A DNA stretch of 64,000 nt from Planctomycetota bacterium. GTDB lineage: Bacteria; Planctomycetota; Planctomycetia; Pirellulales; PALSA-1355. The first letter of the stretch is position 1, and the number at the start of each line of letters is the position of its first letter. A program made the position numbers and the translations under genes. Positions 54,123 through 63,956 of the stretch are shown in pieces. The stretch covers positions 1-64,000 of the forward strand of contig QQVE01000047.1 in the NCBI GenBank assembly GCA_003389325.1, written 5' to 3'. The notes under the pieces are model-generated. The model was not told the origin of the DNA and did not search any database. It was given only the letters and a program-made list of their open reading frames with translations.

Positions 54123-55382
54123 GTGCTCGTGCGTGCGGATGAAGATTTCGCCGTCGGAGATCACGATCGACGAGTTGGTGGGCTCGCCCAGCGGGTTCGT
54201 GGCCAACAGCTCGAACTCGGGCTTGGCGGCCAGCACGAAGGTGTCGCCGGTCTGGTTGAGCAGGTACAAGCGCTCGTCACCGGTGAGCACGAGCGACGAC
54301 CAGCTTTCGTTGTCGGCCCCGCCCGAGGATGCCAGGCGTTTCTCCCACACGGTTTTGTTCGTCTTAAGATCGCGGCATTCGACGATGCTCTTCATGTCGC
54401 CGATGTAGAGATGGCCCTCGTGGACGATACCCGAGCCGAGCCGCAGCCGGGTCTTGGGTTCGTGCCACACGCGCAGCGAATCGGTCACGTCGCCCTGCCC
54501 TCCCGGCTTTACCGCCAAGGCCGCACGATGGTAACCACCCAGGGCGACCAGAATGCCGTCACCCCAGGCCGGCGAAGTATAGACCAGCGATCCCAAACCT
54601 TCACAGTTCCAGAGTTCTTTGCCCGTGTTCGGAGAAAAAGCCAGCACGCGCTCGGGCAGCGTGACGATCAACTCTTCGCGGCCACCGGCACGAATCACAA
54701 GCGGCGTGCTCCAACTGCCCCGCAAACCGTCGTCGCGTTTGAGTTGCTCGGGCGTGGGCTCGGCCAAGTCATAGCGCCACTTCGTTTCGCCGGTGTGCTT
54801 GTCCAGGGCAATGACGAACTCGTTGCTGCCGGGCCCGAAGTTCAAGAAGCACAAGTCGCCGTGGATCACCGGCGAGGCGGCGTAACCCCACTCGTGCTCC
54901 TGCACGCCCAGATCGCGCTGCCAGAGCTGCTTGCCCTCCAGATCGCAGCAGATCACGCCGGCCGAACCGAACCAGGCGATGACGCGCGTGCCGTCGGTTA
55001 CCGGCGAGGCCGAGCAGTAGGGGTTCGTCGGGTGCGTCGGCTCCTCTTCGGTATAGATCTTGTTGACCTGCCAAATCTGCCGGCCGTCGGCGCGGTGGAA
55101 ACACACCAGCGCCCGCCGGCCCAGCTTCTCCAGCGGCTGGGTGACAAACACCCGCTCGCCCCACACGATCGGCGTCGAGTTGCCGCGTTCGGGCAGCTTC
55201 ACCTTCCAGCGTACGTTCTTACTCGGGCTCCATTCGAGCGGCAGGTCCTTCTCGGGCGAGACGCCGATGCCTTCAGGCCCGCGCCAGTTGGGCCAGTTTT
55301 CCGCAATTAAAGGCGCGGCCGAGAGCACGGCGAAGGCGGCGACGAGCAGACGAACGACGAGCAACCGTTGGTGGATGGGCAT
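54102..55382 (-). CDS. Secreted PQQ-like beta-propeller protein
   Basis: 426 residues from ATG 55382. Signal peptide (LLVVRLLVAAFAVLSAAPL) and the marker ENWPNWRGPEGIGVSPE, then propeller blades (VICCDLEGKQLWQRDLGVQE, IALDKHTGETKWRYDLAE, FVLAAKPEFELLATNPLGE). Paralogue of the 19335-20579 protein with the same length, architecture and C-terminal block. It lacks the catalytic residues of quinoprotein dehydrogenases, so binding or scaffold function is more likely than oxidation. The upstream frame to 55733 overlaps the ROK gene on the other strand and is not real. Confidence 0.9.
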   Translation of the reverse strand: MPIHQRLLVVRLLVAAFAVLSAAPLIAENWPNWRGPEGIGVSPEKDLPLEWSPSKNVRWKVKLPERGNSTPIVWGERVFVTQPLEKLGRRALVCFHRADGRQIWQVNKIYTEEEPTHPTNPYCSASPVTDGTRVIAWFGSAGVICCDLEGKQLWQRDLGVQEHEWGYAASPVIHGDLCFLNFGPGSNEFVIALDKHTGETKWRYDLAEPTPEQLKRDDGLRGSWSTPLVIRAGGREELIVTLPERVLAFSPNTGKELWNCEGLGSLVYTSPAWGDGILVALGGYHRAALAVKPGGQGDVTDSLRVWHEPKTRLRLGSGIVHEGHLYIGDMKSIVECRDLKTNKTVWEKRLASSGGADNESWSSLVLTGDERLYLLNQTGDTFVLAAKPEFELLATNPLGEPTNSSIVISDGEIFIRTHEHLWCIGK

Positions 55383-55442
55383 GATTCTCAAGCTGTATTG
55401 CGGGGGGACTGGTCGTAGCGGCCGGCAGCGGCGCCGCGGCGC

Positions 55443-55472
55443 TTGACATATTCTGCGCGTCGGCCGCATCAT
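55443..55472 (+). promoter_or_regulatory. Candidate promoter of the ROK kinase gene
   Basis: TTGACA (55443-55448), 18-nt spacer, CATCAT (55467-55472), about 44 nt before the GTG start. A strong -35 with a moderate -10. Confidence 0.45.
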
Positions 55473-55515
55473 TGTCGATGCATTCTTTCGAACACTTGCG
55501 GCGGGAAACGCACAC

Positions 55516-56415
55516 GTGACCAAACCACTCTTTGGCGGAATCGAGGCCGGCGGCACCAAGTTCGTCTGCGCCGTGGGCACGGGACCAGACGACATTCGGC
55601 GCGAAGAGCGCTTTCCCACCACCACGCCCGAGGAGACGCTTGCCAAAGCGATCGCGTTCTTTTGCGCGGCCATCGACGAGCATGGTCCGCTCTCCGCCGT
55701 GGGCATCGCCTCGTTCGGACCGATCGACCCCAAGCCGGGCTCGCCGACTTTCGGTTACATCACCACCACGCCCAAGCCGGGCTGGGCCAACACGGACTTC
55801 GCCGGCACGATCGGCCGGGCGCTGGCGGTGCCCGTGGGCTTTGATACCGACGTGAACGTGGCGGCGCTCGGGGAACAGCGTTGGGGCGCGGGGCAAGGCA
55901 TCGAGAACCTGATCTATCTCACCATCGGCACGGGGATCGGCGGCGGAGGCCTGGTGGGCGGCAAGCTGATGCACGGCATGATCCATCCCGAAATGGGCCA
56001 CGTGCGTCTACCGCACGACCGTCAGGCCGATCCCTACGCGGGCCACTGCCCATTCCACGGAGATTGCTTCGAGGGGCTAGCCAGCGGCCCGGCCATGGCC
56101 GATCGTTGGAAGCAGCCCGCCGAAGAGCTGCCGGCCGGGCATCCGGCGTGGAAGCTCGAAGCCGAATATTTGGCCCTGGCGCTAGTAAACTTCATTTGCA
56201 CACTCTCGCCCGAGCGCATCGTGATCGGCGGCGGAGTAATGTCGCAGCCCGAGTTGTTGCCGATGGTGCGCAAGCGCGTGCAAGAGTTGCTCAACGCCTA
56301 CGTGCAATCGCCGGCGGTGCTGGAGGGCATCGACGGGTATATCGTCGCGCCGGGATTGGGCAATCGTTCCGGTGTGCTGGGGGCGTTCGTGCTGGCCAGG
56401 CTCGAGGGAGAATAA
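55516..56415 (+). CDS. ROK-family sugar kinase (fructokinase/glucokinase type)
   Basis: 299 residues. ATP motif [14 protein letters not shown] at the start, [31 protein letters not shown], and [14 protein letters not shown] with the catalytic Asp just before it. The ROK zinc site is [18 protein letters not shown] then [16 protein letters not shown] (His-Cys-x-His-x2-Cys). The pattern fits bacterial ROK fructokinases best, though mannose or glucose are possible. GTG start at 55516 with its own promoter. An unknown gene follows after 18 bp. Confidence 0.9.
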   Translation: MTKPLFGGIEAGGTKFVCAVGTGPDDIRREERFPTTTPEETLAKAIAFFCAAIDEHGPLSAVGIASFGPIDPKPGSPTFGYITTTPKPGWANTDFAGTIGRALAVPVGFDTDVNVAALGEQRWGAGQGIENLIYLTIGTGIGGGGLVGGKLMHGMIHPEMGHVRLPHDRQADPYAGHCPFHGDCFEGLASGPAMADRWKQPAEELPAGHPAWKLEAEYLALALVNFICTLSPERIVIGGGVMSQPELLPMVRKRVQELLNAYVQSPAVLEGIDGYIVAPGLGNRSGVLGAFVLARLEGE

Positions 56416-56433
56416 ACTTTGGAGGTGGAAGCG

Positions 56434-56907
56434 ATGCTGGGGCGGCTCGCCAACTTGCCCTACCTGGAACATTGCGGCGAACCGTGCGACGAGCCATGGG
56501 CCGCCGCCAAGGTTCGCGATATGCAGAGTGCGATCTTCGGCAATGGCGTCGAATTCGGCGCGTTCAAGGCGTTACACGTGAACGAACTCGAGGAATGGGT
56601 GGCAAAGAACCAGCCTGACGACTTTATTACCGACTTGCGCAAACGCGTCACTCCGGCTCTGGCCGAAATCGTCGGAGAGCGAATCTGGCCCAAACTGCCA
56701 ACGAACATCCGGCGGGCGGACGCAGACACAATTCGACAGGTAAAGGCGCTCTTTCTATCTGACCTGTTGTATATCGTGCTCGATTCTTCATACGGTCCTC
56801 CGGCGCCAGCAGGAATCTACTCTCGGTTGCTGGATGCCTATGCCAGCGGACACTATCCGTGCGGTTGGATCGGGGAATATCCCGAGGGGCGATTGGTCGT
56901 GTACTAA
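56434..56907 (+). CDS. Unknown cytoplasmic protein
   Basis: 157 residues. A strong GGAGG lies 8 nt before the ATG at 56434. No signal peptide or membrane segment. It looks like a compact alpha/beta protein with PDDFITDLRKRVTPALAEIV and a C-terminal DAYASGHYPCGWIGEYPEG. I do not recognise the family. Being 18 bp behind the ROK kinase with its own good ribosome-binding site, it is probably cotranscribed, but no functional link can be claimed. Confidence 0.65.
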   Translation: MLGRLANLPYLEHCGEPCDEPWAAAKVRDMQSAIFGNGVEFGAFKALHVNELEEWVAKNQPDDFITDLRKRVTPALAEIVGERIWPKLPTNIRRADADTIRQVKALFLSDLLYIVLDSSYGPPAPAGIYSRLLDAYASGHYPCGWIGEYPEGRLVVY

Positions 56908-57092
56908 GCGCCGGCAGAACTGCATCGAATTGTGGCAGCTACAAAGCAAGCACCCGTCAACTCCACGCATCCGCTACAAGCGGCCCCCGCAGCACTTGTT
57001 TGCAGTGCGTCCGGCGGTTCACGCGTACGCCCAGGCACTTACGCGCCGAAGGTGATTTCAGGACCCCCGCCAACGCTCTGGAATCGTCGCTC

Positions 57093-57425
57093 ATGTCGCT
57101 CATCGCCTGCATCCGAATTGCCATCCTCGGCACGGCCCTCTGGATCGCGTCTGCCACCGCGCATGCCTGGGTGATCAAGACCACCTACGGCGAAGACCCG
57201 GTGCCGCCGACGCGCTGCTACAAGGACCGGACCAACGCCATGTACCTGTACCCGGGCTACGGCAGCGATCCCGTTCCGGCCAAGACGCTCACCGAGCGTT
57301 GGGCAGAGTGGCGCGAGGCCCGCGGGCTGAACCCCAACACCGGCCTTTTCCACCGCTTCTACGGTCCGCAGGCGCCGAAAACCTCCACCGGCTGGCCGGC
57401 CGCCGCGCCGCATGGCCGCCGGTAG
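57093..57425 (+). CDS. Small secreted protein, unknown function
   Basis: 110 residues from ATG 57093. The N-terminus (LIACIRIAILGTALWIASAT) is a good signal peptide with cleavage near AHA-WV. The mature part is short and rich in Pro/Tyr/Gly (YGEDPVPPTRCYKDRTNAMY, YPGYGSDPVPAKTLTERWA), suggesting an extracytoplasmic or surface peptide. No family recognised. The longer frame upstream (from 56859) has no support. Gene prediction rests on the signal peptide and an undisturbed frame. Confidence 0.5.
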   Translation: MSLIACIRIAILGTALWIASATAHAWVIKTTYGEDPVPPTRCYKDRTNAMYLYPGYGSDPVPAKTLTERWAEWREARGLNPNTGLFHRFYGPQAPKTSTGWPAAAPHGRR

Positions 57426-57494
57426 CTCAGAGGGCGCCGTAGCAGTGCAAGTTCGCCGGTCCCGTCAGACCGCTGGCCTGACCTCCGCCAGCAC

Positions 57495-59033
57495 CTACAC
57501 CGGGAACTTGATGCCCTGGGCGAGAGGCAGCTCGGTGGAGTAGTTGATGGTGTTGGTGGCGCGGCGCATGTAGTTTTTCCAAGAGTCGGAGCCGGATTCG
57601 CGGCCGCCGCCGGTGTCTTTCTCGCCGCCGAAGGCCCCGCCGATTTCGGCGCCACTGGTGCCGATGTTCACATTGGCGATCCCACAATCCGAGCCGGCTG
57701 GCGAGCAGAACAACTCCGCCTCACGCACGTCGCCGGTAAAGATGGCCGAGGCCAGGCCCTGCGGCACGCCGTTGTTGATGGCGATCGCCTCGTCGATCGT
57801 CTCGTAGCGGAGTAAGTACAGGATGGGGGCGAACGTCTCCTCCTGCACGATCGGGGCCGAGGCGTCGATCTCGACGATCGCGGGCCGCACGTAAACACCG
57901 CCTGTGGGCACGCCCGACTCGACGCGTCCGCCGCCGTGCACTATGCCGCCCTGCTGTTTCGCCGCCTGCAGCGCGGCATCCATCGCCTTCCCCGCCCGGA
58001 CATCGATCAAGGGGCCGACCAGCGTGCCGGGTTCGAGCGGATCGCCGATCGGCAGTTCAGCATAGACGTTTTTCAGTCGTTCGAGCAGCTTGTCGGCGAT
58101 CGTCGTATGCGCGATCAGACGCCGCAGCGTCGTGCAGCGCTGGCCGCAGGTGCCGGCGGCGGCGAAGACGATGCCGCGTAAGGCGAGTTCCAGATCGGCC
58201 GAAGGGGCGACGATCGCCGCGTTGTTGCCCCCCAGTTCGAGCAGCGAGCGTCCAAGCCGCGCGGCAACGGTCTGCGCCACGGCGCGTCCCATTGGCACCG
58301 AGCCCGTGGCCGAAACGAGCGGAAACGCCGGCAAGGCGGCGATGGCCTGGCCGACTTCGGCGCCGGTGCCGACGATCACGCTGCTGACTTCGTTGGGCAC
58401 GTCGTCGAATTCGCCGAGCACGTCGAGGGCGATCTGCTGGCAGGCCAGCGCGCACAGGGGCGTTTTTTCCGACGGCTTCCACACCAGCGTATCGCCGCAC
58501 ACCAAGGCCAGCATCGCATTCCAGGCCCAAACGGCGACCGGAAAGTTGAACGCTGTGATGATGCCCACCGGTCCCAGCGGATGCCACTGTTCGGCCAAAC
58601 GATGCCCGGGCCGTTCGCTGGCGATTGACAGCCCGTACAGTTGGCGGCTCAAGCCGACGGCGAAATCGCAGATATCGATCATTTCCTGCACTTCGCCGGC
58701 CGCCTCTTCGAGAATCTTGCCGGTCTCGAGCGTCACGAGCGTGGCCAAGTCGGCCTTGTGTTCGCGCAAGCGCTGGCCGATGCGGCGCACGACCTCGCCG
58801 CGGTGCGGGGCAGGCACGACGCGCCATTCGATGAAGGCCCGCGCCGCGGCATCGGCGGCTTCGCGCACCTCGGCGGCCGTGGCGGCCGGAAACTCGACGA
58901 GCGCGCTGCCGTCGATGGGGCAGGTGACCGAAAGCTTCGGCCCCCGGCCGGTGGATGCGCGATCGCCGATGAACACGGCACGTGGCTCCGACACGCCCAG
59001 GCGGTCGAGCGTTTGTTCAAGGCGCTGTTTCAT
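57495..59033 (-). CDS. Aldehyde dehydrogenase, alpha-aminoadipate-semialdehyde type (ALDH7)
   Basis: 512 residues from ATG 59033, which has GGAGGAG 9 nt upstream inside the earlier ATG frame. ALDH motifs: TAFNFPVAVWAWNAML (cofactor-binding Asn), SLLELGGNNAAIV with the general-base Glu, and AAGTCGQRCTTLRR with catalytic Cys. Gly-Asn-Asn and the G-x-C-G-Q-R-C-T block are typical of the ALDH7/antiquitin group, which oxidises 2-aminoadipate 6-semialdehyde to 2-aminoadipate with NAD+. The saccharopine dehydrogenase gene overlaps its start by 17 bp and would supply this substrate, so a lysine-degradation operon is a strong inference. Confidence 0.88.
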   Translation of the reverse strand: MKQRLEQTLDRLGVSEPRAVFIGDRASTGRGPKLSVTCPIDGSALVEFPAATAAEVREAADAAARAFIEWRVVPAPHRGEVVRRIGQRLREHKADLATLVTLETGKILEEAAGEVQEMIDICDFAVGLSRQLYGLSIASERPGHRLAEQWHPLGPVGIITAFNFPVAVWAWNAMLALVCGDTLVWKPSEKTPLCALACQQIALDVLGEFDDVPNEVSSVIVGTGAEVGQAIAALPAFPLVSATGSVPMGRAVAQTVAARLGRSLLELGGNNAAIVAPSADLELALRGIVFAAAGTCGQRCTTLRRLIAHTTIADKLLERLKNVYAELPIGDPLEPGTLVGPLIDVRAGKAMDAALQAAKQQGGIVHGGGRVESGVPTGGVYVRPAIVEIDASAPIVQEETFAPILYLLRYETIDEAIAINNGVPQGLASAIFTGDVREAELFCSPAGSDCGIANVNIGTSGAEIGGAFGGEKDTGGGRESGSDSWKNYMRRATNTINYSTELPLAQGIKFPV

Positions 59034-60165
59034 CGGTCGCAGCTCCTCCATTCACGGCACCGACGAAGCGGCTGTAGATCTTCGAGCCGCGATAGTGTCG
59101 GCCAAAGCGGTTGTCGAGAAAGTCGGCCAGCGTCACCTGTTCCTGCCGCAAGAGTCCCGTGCCGGTCAATCTGCCCTGGCAAAACAGATCGACCACGGCA
59201 CAGATACCGGCGGCGGTCGTGATTTGGATCGCGCTCCACTGCTCGCCGTCGATCGTTTCGCCGTAGATCTTGCGGGCGTCGCTTTGCTGCACAAGTTGCC
59301 CATTGCGGCGGCCCGAGGCAGTGCAGAACACGACCACCACGTCCTGAAACGTGACCGGGACGGCGCGCTCCAGGATGTCTTTGAGCAACTCGCGTCGGGC
59401 CGACAAGCGCAAGTCGTGCGTGAGAAACCGCATCAGATCGCGGTGGCCGACGTAGCGAATCGTCTTATAGTTCAGCTCGCGCACGCTGCCGTCGAGCGAA
59501 TCGCACAGCGTGCCCAGTCCGCCAGACGTGTTGAAGGCTTCATAGCGCACGCCGTCGAGCGAAAAGTGTTCGATACCTTCCAGCGGCAGCACGTCGATGC
59601 GGCGGCCCTCATGAATCGCTTCGCAAAGATTGCAGTATTCGTTGATCAGCCCGTCGGTGCTCCACGTGAGGTTGTACATCAACGCACCGGTGGGAAACTG
59701 CGGTAGGGCGCCTACCCGCATGTAAACCGTTTCAAGCGTTTCAAAGGCTTTGGCCAGATCGGCCGCGACAATCGATACGAAGCCGGGAGCCAATCCGCAC
59801 TGCGGCATAAACACCTGCCCGGGCCGCGCGGACCGCGAGATTTCCGTCACGCGGTCGGTCGTGGCGACGTCTTCGGTCAGGTCGAAGTAGCTGGCACCGG
59901 CGTCAAGCGCTACCTGAGCCACCGTTGGATTGTGGGCATAGCTCAGGGCCGAGATGACCAGGTCGCGGCCTTCGATGACGGCCCGCAGTTGCCGCGGGTC
60001 GTCAGCATCGACCTGCCGGGTTTGCACTTTCGACTGCGCGGCGATCCGTTCCAGGGCCGCAGGGTCGCCGTCGCCCACCAGTAGATCGTAGTCGCCGCTC
60101 TCGGTGAGCATCTTGGCGATCATACGGCCGATCTTGCCGGCGCCGCGTAGCCGCACGTGGGGCAT
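59017..60165 (-). CDS. Saccharopine dehydrogenase-like protein (glutamate-forming type)
   Basis: 382 residues. N-terminal Rossmann motif LRGAGKIGRMIAKML, DADDPRQLRAVIEG, FDLTEDVATT, the conserved MPQCGLAPGFVSI and the C-terminal LGTLCDSL/ELNYKTIRYVGH segments match saccharopine dehydrogenases of the Lys9/LKR-SDH group. It would release glutamate and 2-aminoadipate semialdehyde from saccharopine with NAD+. It overlaps the ALDH7 gene by 17 bp. The partner lysine-ketoglutarate reductase is not in the window. Some homologues use other substrates, so specificity is moderately sure. Confidence 0.85.
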   Translation of the reverse strand: MPHVRLRGAGKIGRMIAKMLTESGDYDLLVGDGDPAALERIAAQSKVQTRQVDADDPRQLRAVIEGRDLVISALSYAHNPTVAQVALDAGASYFDLTEDVATTDRVTEISRSARPGQVFMPQCGLAPGFVSIVAADLAKAFETLETVYMRVGALPQFPTGALMYNLTWSTDGLINEYCNLCEAIHEGRRIDVLPLEGIEHFSLDGVRYEAFNTSGGLGTLCDSLDGSVRELNYKTIRYVGHRDLMRFLTHDLRLSARRELLKDILERAVPVTFQDVVVVFCTASGRRNGQLVQQSDARKIYGETIDGEQWSAIQITTAAGICAVVDLFCQGRLTGTGLLRQEQVTLADFLDNRFGRHYRGSKIYSRFVGAVNGGAATDETAP

Positions 60166-60251
60166 TGCAGAACACCTGCGGCGAGGGAGTCGCGCCCGCG
60201 AAGGGAATGACGGGGAGCAAGACGACAGACGGGAGAAAAATCCGCCGAGGA

Positions 60252-60257
60252 ATTATA
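60252..60257 (-). promoter_or_regulatory. -10 element of the saccharopine/ALDH operon
   Basis: Perfect TATAAT on the minus strand, about 87 nt before the start at 60165, with only a weak -35 (CTTTCA, spacing 16). The rest of the 290-bp gap (to 60458) is AT-richer than its surroundings and shows no gene. Confidence 0.4.
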
Positions 60258-60458
60258 CGCCACGCCCAGCCGCTGAAAGCGGCAGCGAGCGAGCGCCGCC
60301 GGGCCAGCGCCACATCATCATCGAATGCTCAGAAATCCCATAGCTGCGCTAATATTTCCGAAAAAATACTTGGATAACGAGCGAAAACGACCCCAAACAC
60401 CCTACCCAAGGTGTGAAACACACATCCATTCAGGGTAACGCATCAGCCGCAGCGCATC

Positions 60459-60857
60459 TTGATTTGGCGTGTTGTGCGCGGACCGGAAGCCCTCGCCGGG
60501 GGAGTCTTCGACGCTTCGGCGCTCGAGCTGGAGCGCACGGCCGGCAACCTCGACGCCAACCTGTCGGGCTTTGCCGATATCGCCGAGTCGGTGGATATTT
60601 CCGGCAACATGGCCCTCAACTCCAGTGGCGGTAGCGGCTATACGACGCCGATCAACGGCACGCACTACGTCTACCTTCCGATCAACCTCGAAGTCGTGAT
60701 TCCCGTCGAGATATCTCCAGGCGTCGTGCTGCCCATCACGGCCGCCTTCACCGGACAGGTCGTCACCGTGCCGGAACCCAGCAGCCTGGCGTTGCTAGGC
60801 GTGGCCTGCGCCGTCGTGCCTGCGGTCGGCTATCGCCGTCTGCGTCGGCGTGCATAG
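60459..60857 (+). pseudogene. PEP-CTERM protein, 5'-truncated remnant
   Basis: The C-terminus is a textbook PEP-CTERM sorting signal: VPEPSSLALLGVACAVVPAV then YRRLRRRA. The N-terminal part lacks any signal peptide and has no credible start; the frame opens at a TTG (60459) with no ribosome-binding site. PEP-CTERM proteins need a signal peptide to reach the exosortase, so this looks like the 3' end of a gene that lost its beginning. A frameshift or a missed upstream start is possible but no exported N-terminus was found in the other two frames. Confidence 0.6.
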
Positions 60858-61020
60858 CGCGTGAAACGAACCAAATCGTGAAACCCGTTGGCGGGTCCGG
60901 GGGTAGAATCCCGGGCCGGCCTCTTATCAGTGCGCTATCCACCTTGTTCGTTTTGACCGTGGGCGGACGATGCCGCCCAGGTGCCTGGATCGCCGACCTG
61001 CCCCCTACCGGAGTTCCTGC

Positions 61021-62052
61021 ATGCCCCGCCGCTACGTTGTTTCGCTGCTGCTCCTCGCGGTCGCGCTATCGAGCGACTCATCATTTGCCGGCGAATCCAA
61101 CGCCACGACCGGCACGGTCGAGTTTGCGCCGGTCGGCGACGAAAGCGCTATCCCCGCGCGTTTCCGTCTGCCAGCAGCCGAATTCAGATACCGCCAGGAG
61201 CCGCAGCCCACGCGGGGCACGGTGATGTCGGTCTCGAAGGTGACGTTCCCCTCACCGGTCGTCACGCCGCATCCGAACAACAATACGGTGCACTGCGAGT
61301 ATTTCTGCCCCACGGCTGAGGGCACCAGGCCGGGTGTGATCGTCCTGCATATTCTTGGCGGCGACTTCGATCTGGCCCGACTGTTTTGCCGGGCTCTCGC
61401 CGGGCGGGGCGTCGCCGCACTGTTTCTGAAGATGCCCTACTACGGCGAGCGCCGCGAGCCTGGCGTCGACGTGCGGATGATCTCGCTCGACCCCGAGCAG
61501 ACCGTGAGCGGCATGACCCAGGCCGTGCTCGACATTCGCCGTGCCGCGGCTTGGCTGGCTTCGCGGCCGGAAATCGACGAAGACCAGATCGGTATCATGG
61601 GCATCAGCCTGGGAGGCATCACCAGCGCCCTGGCCGTGAGCCTCGAACCGCGCTTCCACAAAGCGGCCTTTCTGCTGGCCGGCGGCGACATGGGCCAGGT
61701 GGCCTGGAGCAGCACCGAGATGGCCGAACTGCGCGAGCACTGGACTTCGCTGGGTCGCACCAAGGAGGAGCTGTTCGAAACGCTACGGCCGATCGATCCG
61801 GTCACCTATGCCAGGCCGGTGGCGGGCCGCGAGATTCTGATGCTTAACGCCAGCAACGACGAAGTCGTGCCGCCCGAATGCACCAAGTCGCTGTGGCGTG
61901 CCTTCGGCGAGCCGGAGATCGTCTGGTGGGACGCCGGGCACTACACGGCCGTGCGTTACCTCGGGCAGGGTGCGATGCGGGTTGTGGAGTTCTTCGAGCC
62001 CGAAAGCGCCAACGCGGAAGAGTCGGCCGATGCGGCGCGGGCAGGCAGATAA
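61021..62052 (+). CDS. Secreted alpha/beta hydrolase, dienelactone-hydrolase-like
   Basis: 343 residues from ATG 61021 (GGAG upstream). Signal peptide (YVVSLLLLAVALSSDSSFAG). VIVLHILGGDF (oxyanion side), GVAALFLKMPYYGER, the nucleophile elbow IGIMGISLGGITSAL, Asp in MLNASNDEVVPPE and His in WDAGHYTAVRY complete the triad. It is an esterase or lactonase acting outside the cytoplasm; substrate unknown. Convergent with the AAA ATPase gene (46 bp gap). Confidence 0.87.
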   Translation: MPRRYVVSLLLLAVALSSDSSFAGESNATTGTVEFAPVGDESAIPARFRLPAAEFRYRQEPQPTRGTVMSVSKVTFPSPVVTPHPNNNTVHCEYFCPTAEGTRPGVIVLHILGGDFDLARLFCRALAGRGVAALFLKMPYYGERREPGVDVRMISLDPEQTVSGMTQAVLDIRRAAAWLASRPEIDEDQIGIMGISLGGITSALAVSLEPRFHKAAFLLAGGDMGQVAWSSTEMAELREHWTSLGRTKEELFETLRPIDPVTYARPVAGREILMLNASNDEVVPPECTKSLWRAFGEPEIVWWDAGHYTAVRYLGQGAMRVVEFFEPESANAEESADAARAGR

Positions 62053-62098
62053 GCAGGAACGCGCCGTCGCCGATGAGCCAGGCGAGCGCGTTACCAAA

Positions 62099-63658
62099 TC
62101 AGAGCACGGCGAAGTAGTTGTCGACGGCGAAGTCCATCGCGTCGTTGGTCAACTCCATCTCGCGCTCTTCGAACAGACACATGTTGCGGACCTGAGTGAG
62201 CAAGTCGCGCGGCTGGCAGCAGCGCATCGGACGCCCGGTGGCCCGGTAGTGCGTTTCGATGACGTAGGTCACGACGTCGTCGTCGTACTCGAAGCCGAGT
62301 TGCGGAGCCATCATCTTGAACAGATCGCGAAACTCGTCCTCCGAGGGATCGGTCACTTCAATCTTGTAGGGAATACGCCGCAGAAACGCGTCGTCGACCA
62401 GGTCCTTCGGCTCGAGGTTCGTGGAGAAGATCACCAACTGGTCGAACGGCACCTCGATTTTCTTGCCGTTGGCCAGATTGAGGTAGTCGGTCCGCTTTTC
62501 CAGGGGCACGATCCAGCGGTTGAGCAGCTCATCGGTACTCATCCGCTGGCGGCCGAAGTCGTCGATCACCAGCGTGCCGCAATTGCTCTTCAACTGCACC
62601 GGAGCTTCGCTGATGCCGGTTGAGCTGTTGAGTGCCACTTCGAGGTTGGCCATCGTCAACTCGCCGCCAACGACGACCGTGGGGCGGCGAATGCGGACCC
62701 ACCGTTTGTCGACCTTGTACTCCTCGAGCAGCCCGCTGCCGCTGGGCAAGGGGGCCTCTTCGTGCGCGTTGGGGTCGAACAGACGGAGAATCTCGCCGTC
62801 GATGCCGATGGCGCGCGGAATCCACATGAATTGGCCGAATGCCTTGGTCACGCGCTCGGCCATGCTCGTCTTGCCGTTGCCCGGGGGACCGAACAGAAAC
62901 AGACCGCGGCCCGAGTTGATCGCCGGCCCCAATCGTCGAAGCATCTTGGGATTGATCAGCAGGTCGCCGAAGGCTCGCTTCAGGTCGGCGGCCGTCGGGT
63001 GCTGACGCGTGAGCGACTGTCGCGATACGGCCTCGATGTAGTGCTCGAGCGAGACCGGCACCGTACCGAAATAGGTGCAATGTGCCGCCAGCCTCCGGGC
63101 GCGTTCGCGGCCCACGTCGGTCAACTGGTAAATGTAGTCATTCATCGGGGCCGAGCCTTTGTGCACGACGACCTGGTCGGTCTTCATGTCGTGCAGCAAC
63201 TCGTCGACGATGCGGAACGGCAGCTTGATGTGATCGTGAATCTCGCGGCCGGTCAGGTCGCCCCGCGAAAGCATCAGCTTGAGGATCAGGCCCTCGACGA
63301 AGCTGGGCGTCATCTGGGCCTCGGCCAATGACGTCGGCTCGACCGGCACGAATTCGTCGGGCCCGGGTTGCGACGACGCGGGTGGTTCGGCAGGCGTAGC
63401 CGGCACGCGTTCGACGGGCGTTGGCGCGCCGGTTCGGACCTCATCGGGCATCTTGGTGATTTCGCGCAGCTTGTCGACCAGTTGGTCGACGGCCTCCTGC
63501 ACGATCTCGTCCTCTTCCTCGACGCCCGTACCGCCCCCACGGCCGACGGCCGCGTGTTTCGGTTGCGAGGCGGCGAGTCCCGCCCAGGGGTCGGTGCCGT
63601 CGGAAGCGCCGCCGCCGGTCAGCCGCGCAAGGAGATCGTCGTGCGAAGTGTCTGCCAT
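62099..63658 (-). CDS. AAA ATPase with N-terminal winged-helix-like region
   Basis: 519 residues. The acidic, Pro-rich first 110 residues look disordered. Residues about 115-240 look like winged-helix segments ([39 protein letters not shown]). The ATPase core has Walker [16 protein letters not shown] (about 253), Walker [14 protein letters not shown] and a sensor [20 protein letters not shown] with the arginine finger. The DNA-binding-like N-terminus and the 'IDDFGRQ' core are those of planctomycete AAA proteins of unknown role, possibly remodelling a protein or DNA partner. Confidence 0.85.
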   Translation of the reverse strand: MADTSHDDLLARLTGGGASDGTDPWAGLAASQPKHAAVGRGGGTGVEEEDEIVQEAVDQLVDKLREITKMPDEVRTGAPTPVERVPATPAEPPASSQPGPDEFVPVEPTSLAEAQMTPSFVEGLILKLMLSRGDLTGREIHDHIKLPFRIVDELLHDMKTDQVVVHKGSAPMNDYIYQLTDVGRERARRLAAHCTYFGTVPVSLEHYIEAVSRQSLTRQHPTAADLKRAFGDLLINPKMLRRLGPAINSGRGLFLFGPPGNGKTSMAERVTKAFGQFMWIPRAIGIDGEILRLFDPNAHEEAPLPSGSGLLEEYKVDKRWVRIRRPTVVVGGELTMANLEVALNSSTGISEAPVQLKSNCGTLVIDDFGRQRMSTDELLNRWIVPLEKRTDYLNLANGKKIEVPFDQLVIFSTNLEPKDLVDDAFLRRIPYKIEVTDPSEDEFRDLFKMMAPQLGFEYDDDVVTYVIETHYRATGRPMRCCQPRDLLTQVRNMCLFEEREMELTNDAMDFAVDNYFAVL

Positions 63659-63910
63659 GGATGCGTTGCCCTTGCCGTCGCGTCAATCGCGCGGCCTTGC
63701 CGAAGACAGGAAGTCGGCCCACTACCGCGGTTTGCCTATGGAAACCTAGTTCGCGCTTTGCCGGGCGTCAAAGACGGCCGGGGCCCGGCCTGAGCGCCCG
63801 CAGACAGAGCTCGCCGCGCGCGGTACAATTCGCTCCGGTTGCAACGCAAGTACGGGTCAGTCCGCGCTCCCTCCGGCGACCGCCGCATCTCGGCGGTGCC
63901 GGAAGTTTTG

Positions 63911-63924
63911 AGCGTCCGGACGCT
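63911..63924. promoter_or_regulatory. Perfect 14-bp palindrome upstream of the last gene
   Basis: AGCGTCCGGACGCT reads the same on both strands and lies 32 bp before the start at 63957. A second stem (CCGCCG/CGGCGG) lies about 40 bp further up. A binding site or 5'-leader structure; no regulator can be named. The 300 bp from 63659 holds no gene. Confidence 0.4.
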
Positions 63925-63956
63925 GGGCCCATCGAGACGCAAGGGGACTTTCAGAC

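Noticed and set aside
57413..57460. GGTAGCTCAG-like string suggesting a tRNA D-arm
   Set aside because: No matching T-arm (GTTCGAATCC type) and no acceptor stem pairing; it includes the stop codon of the small secreted protein gene.
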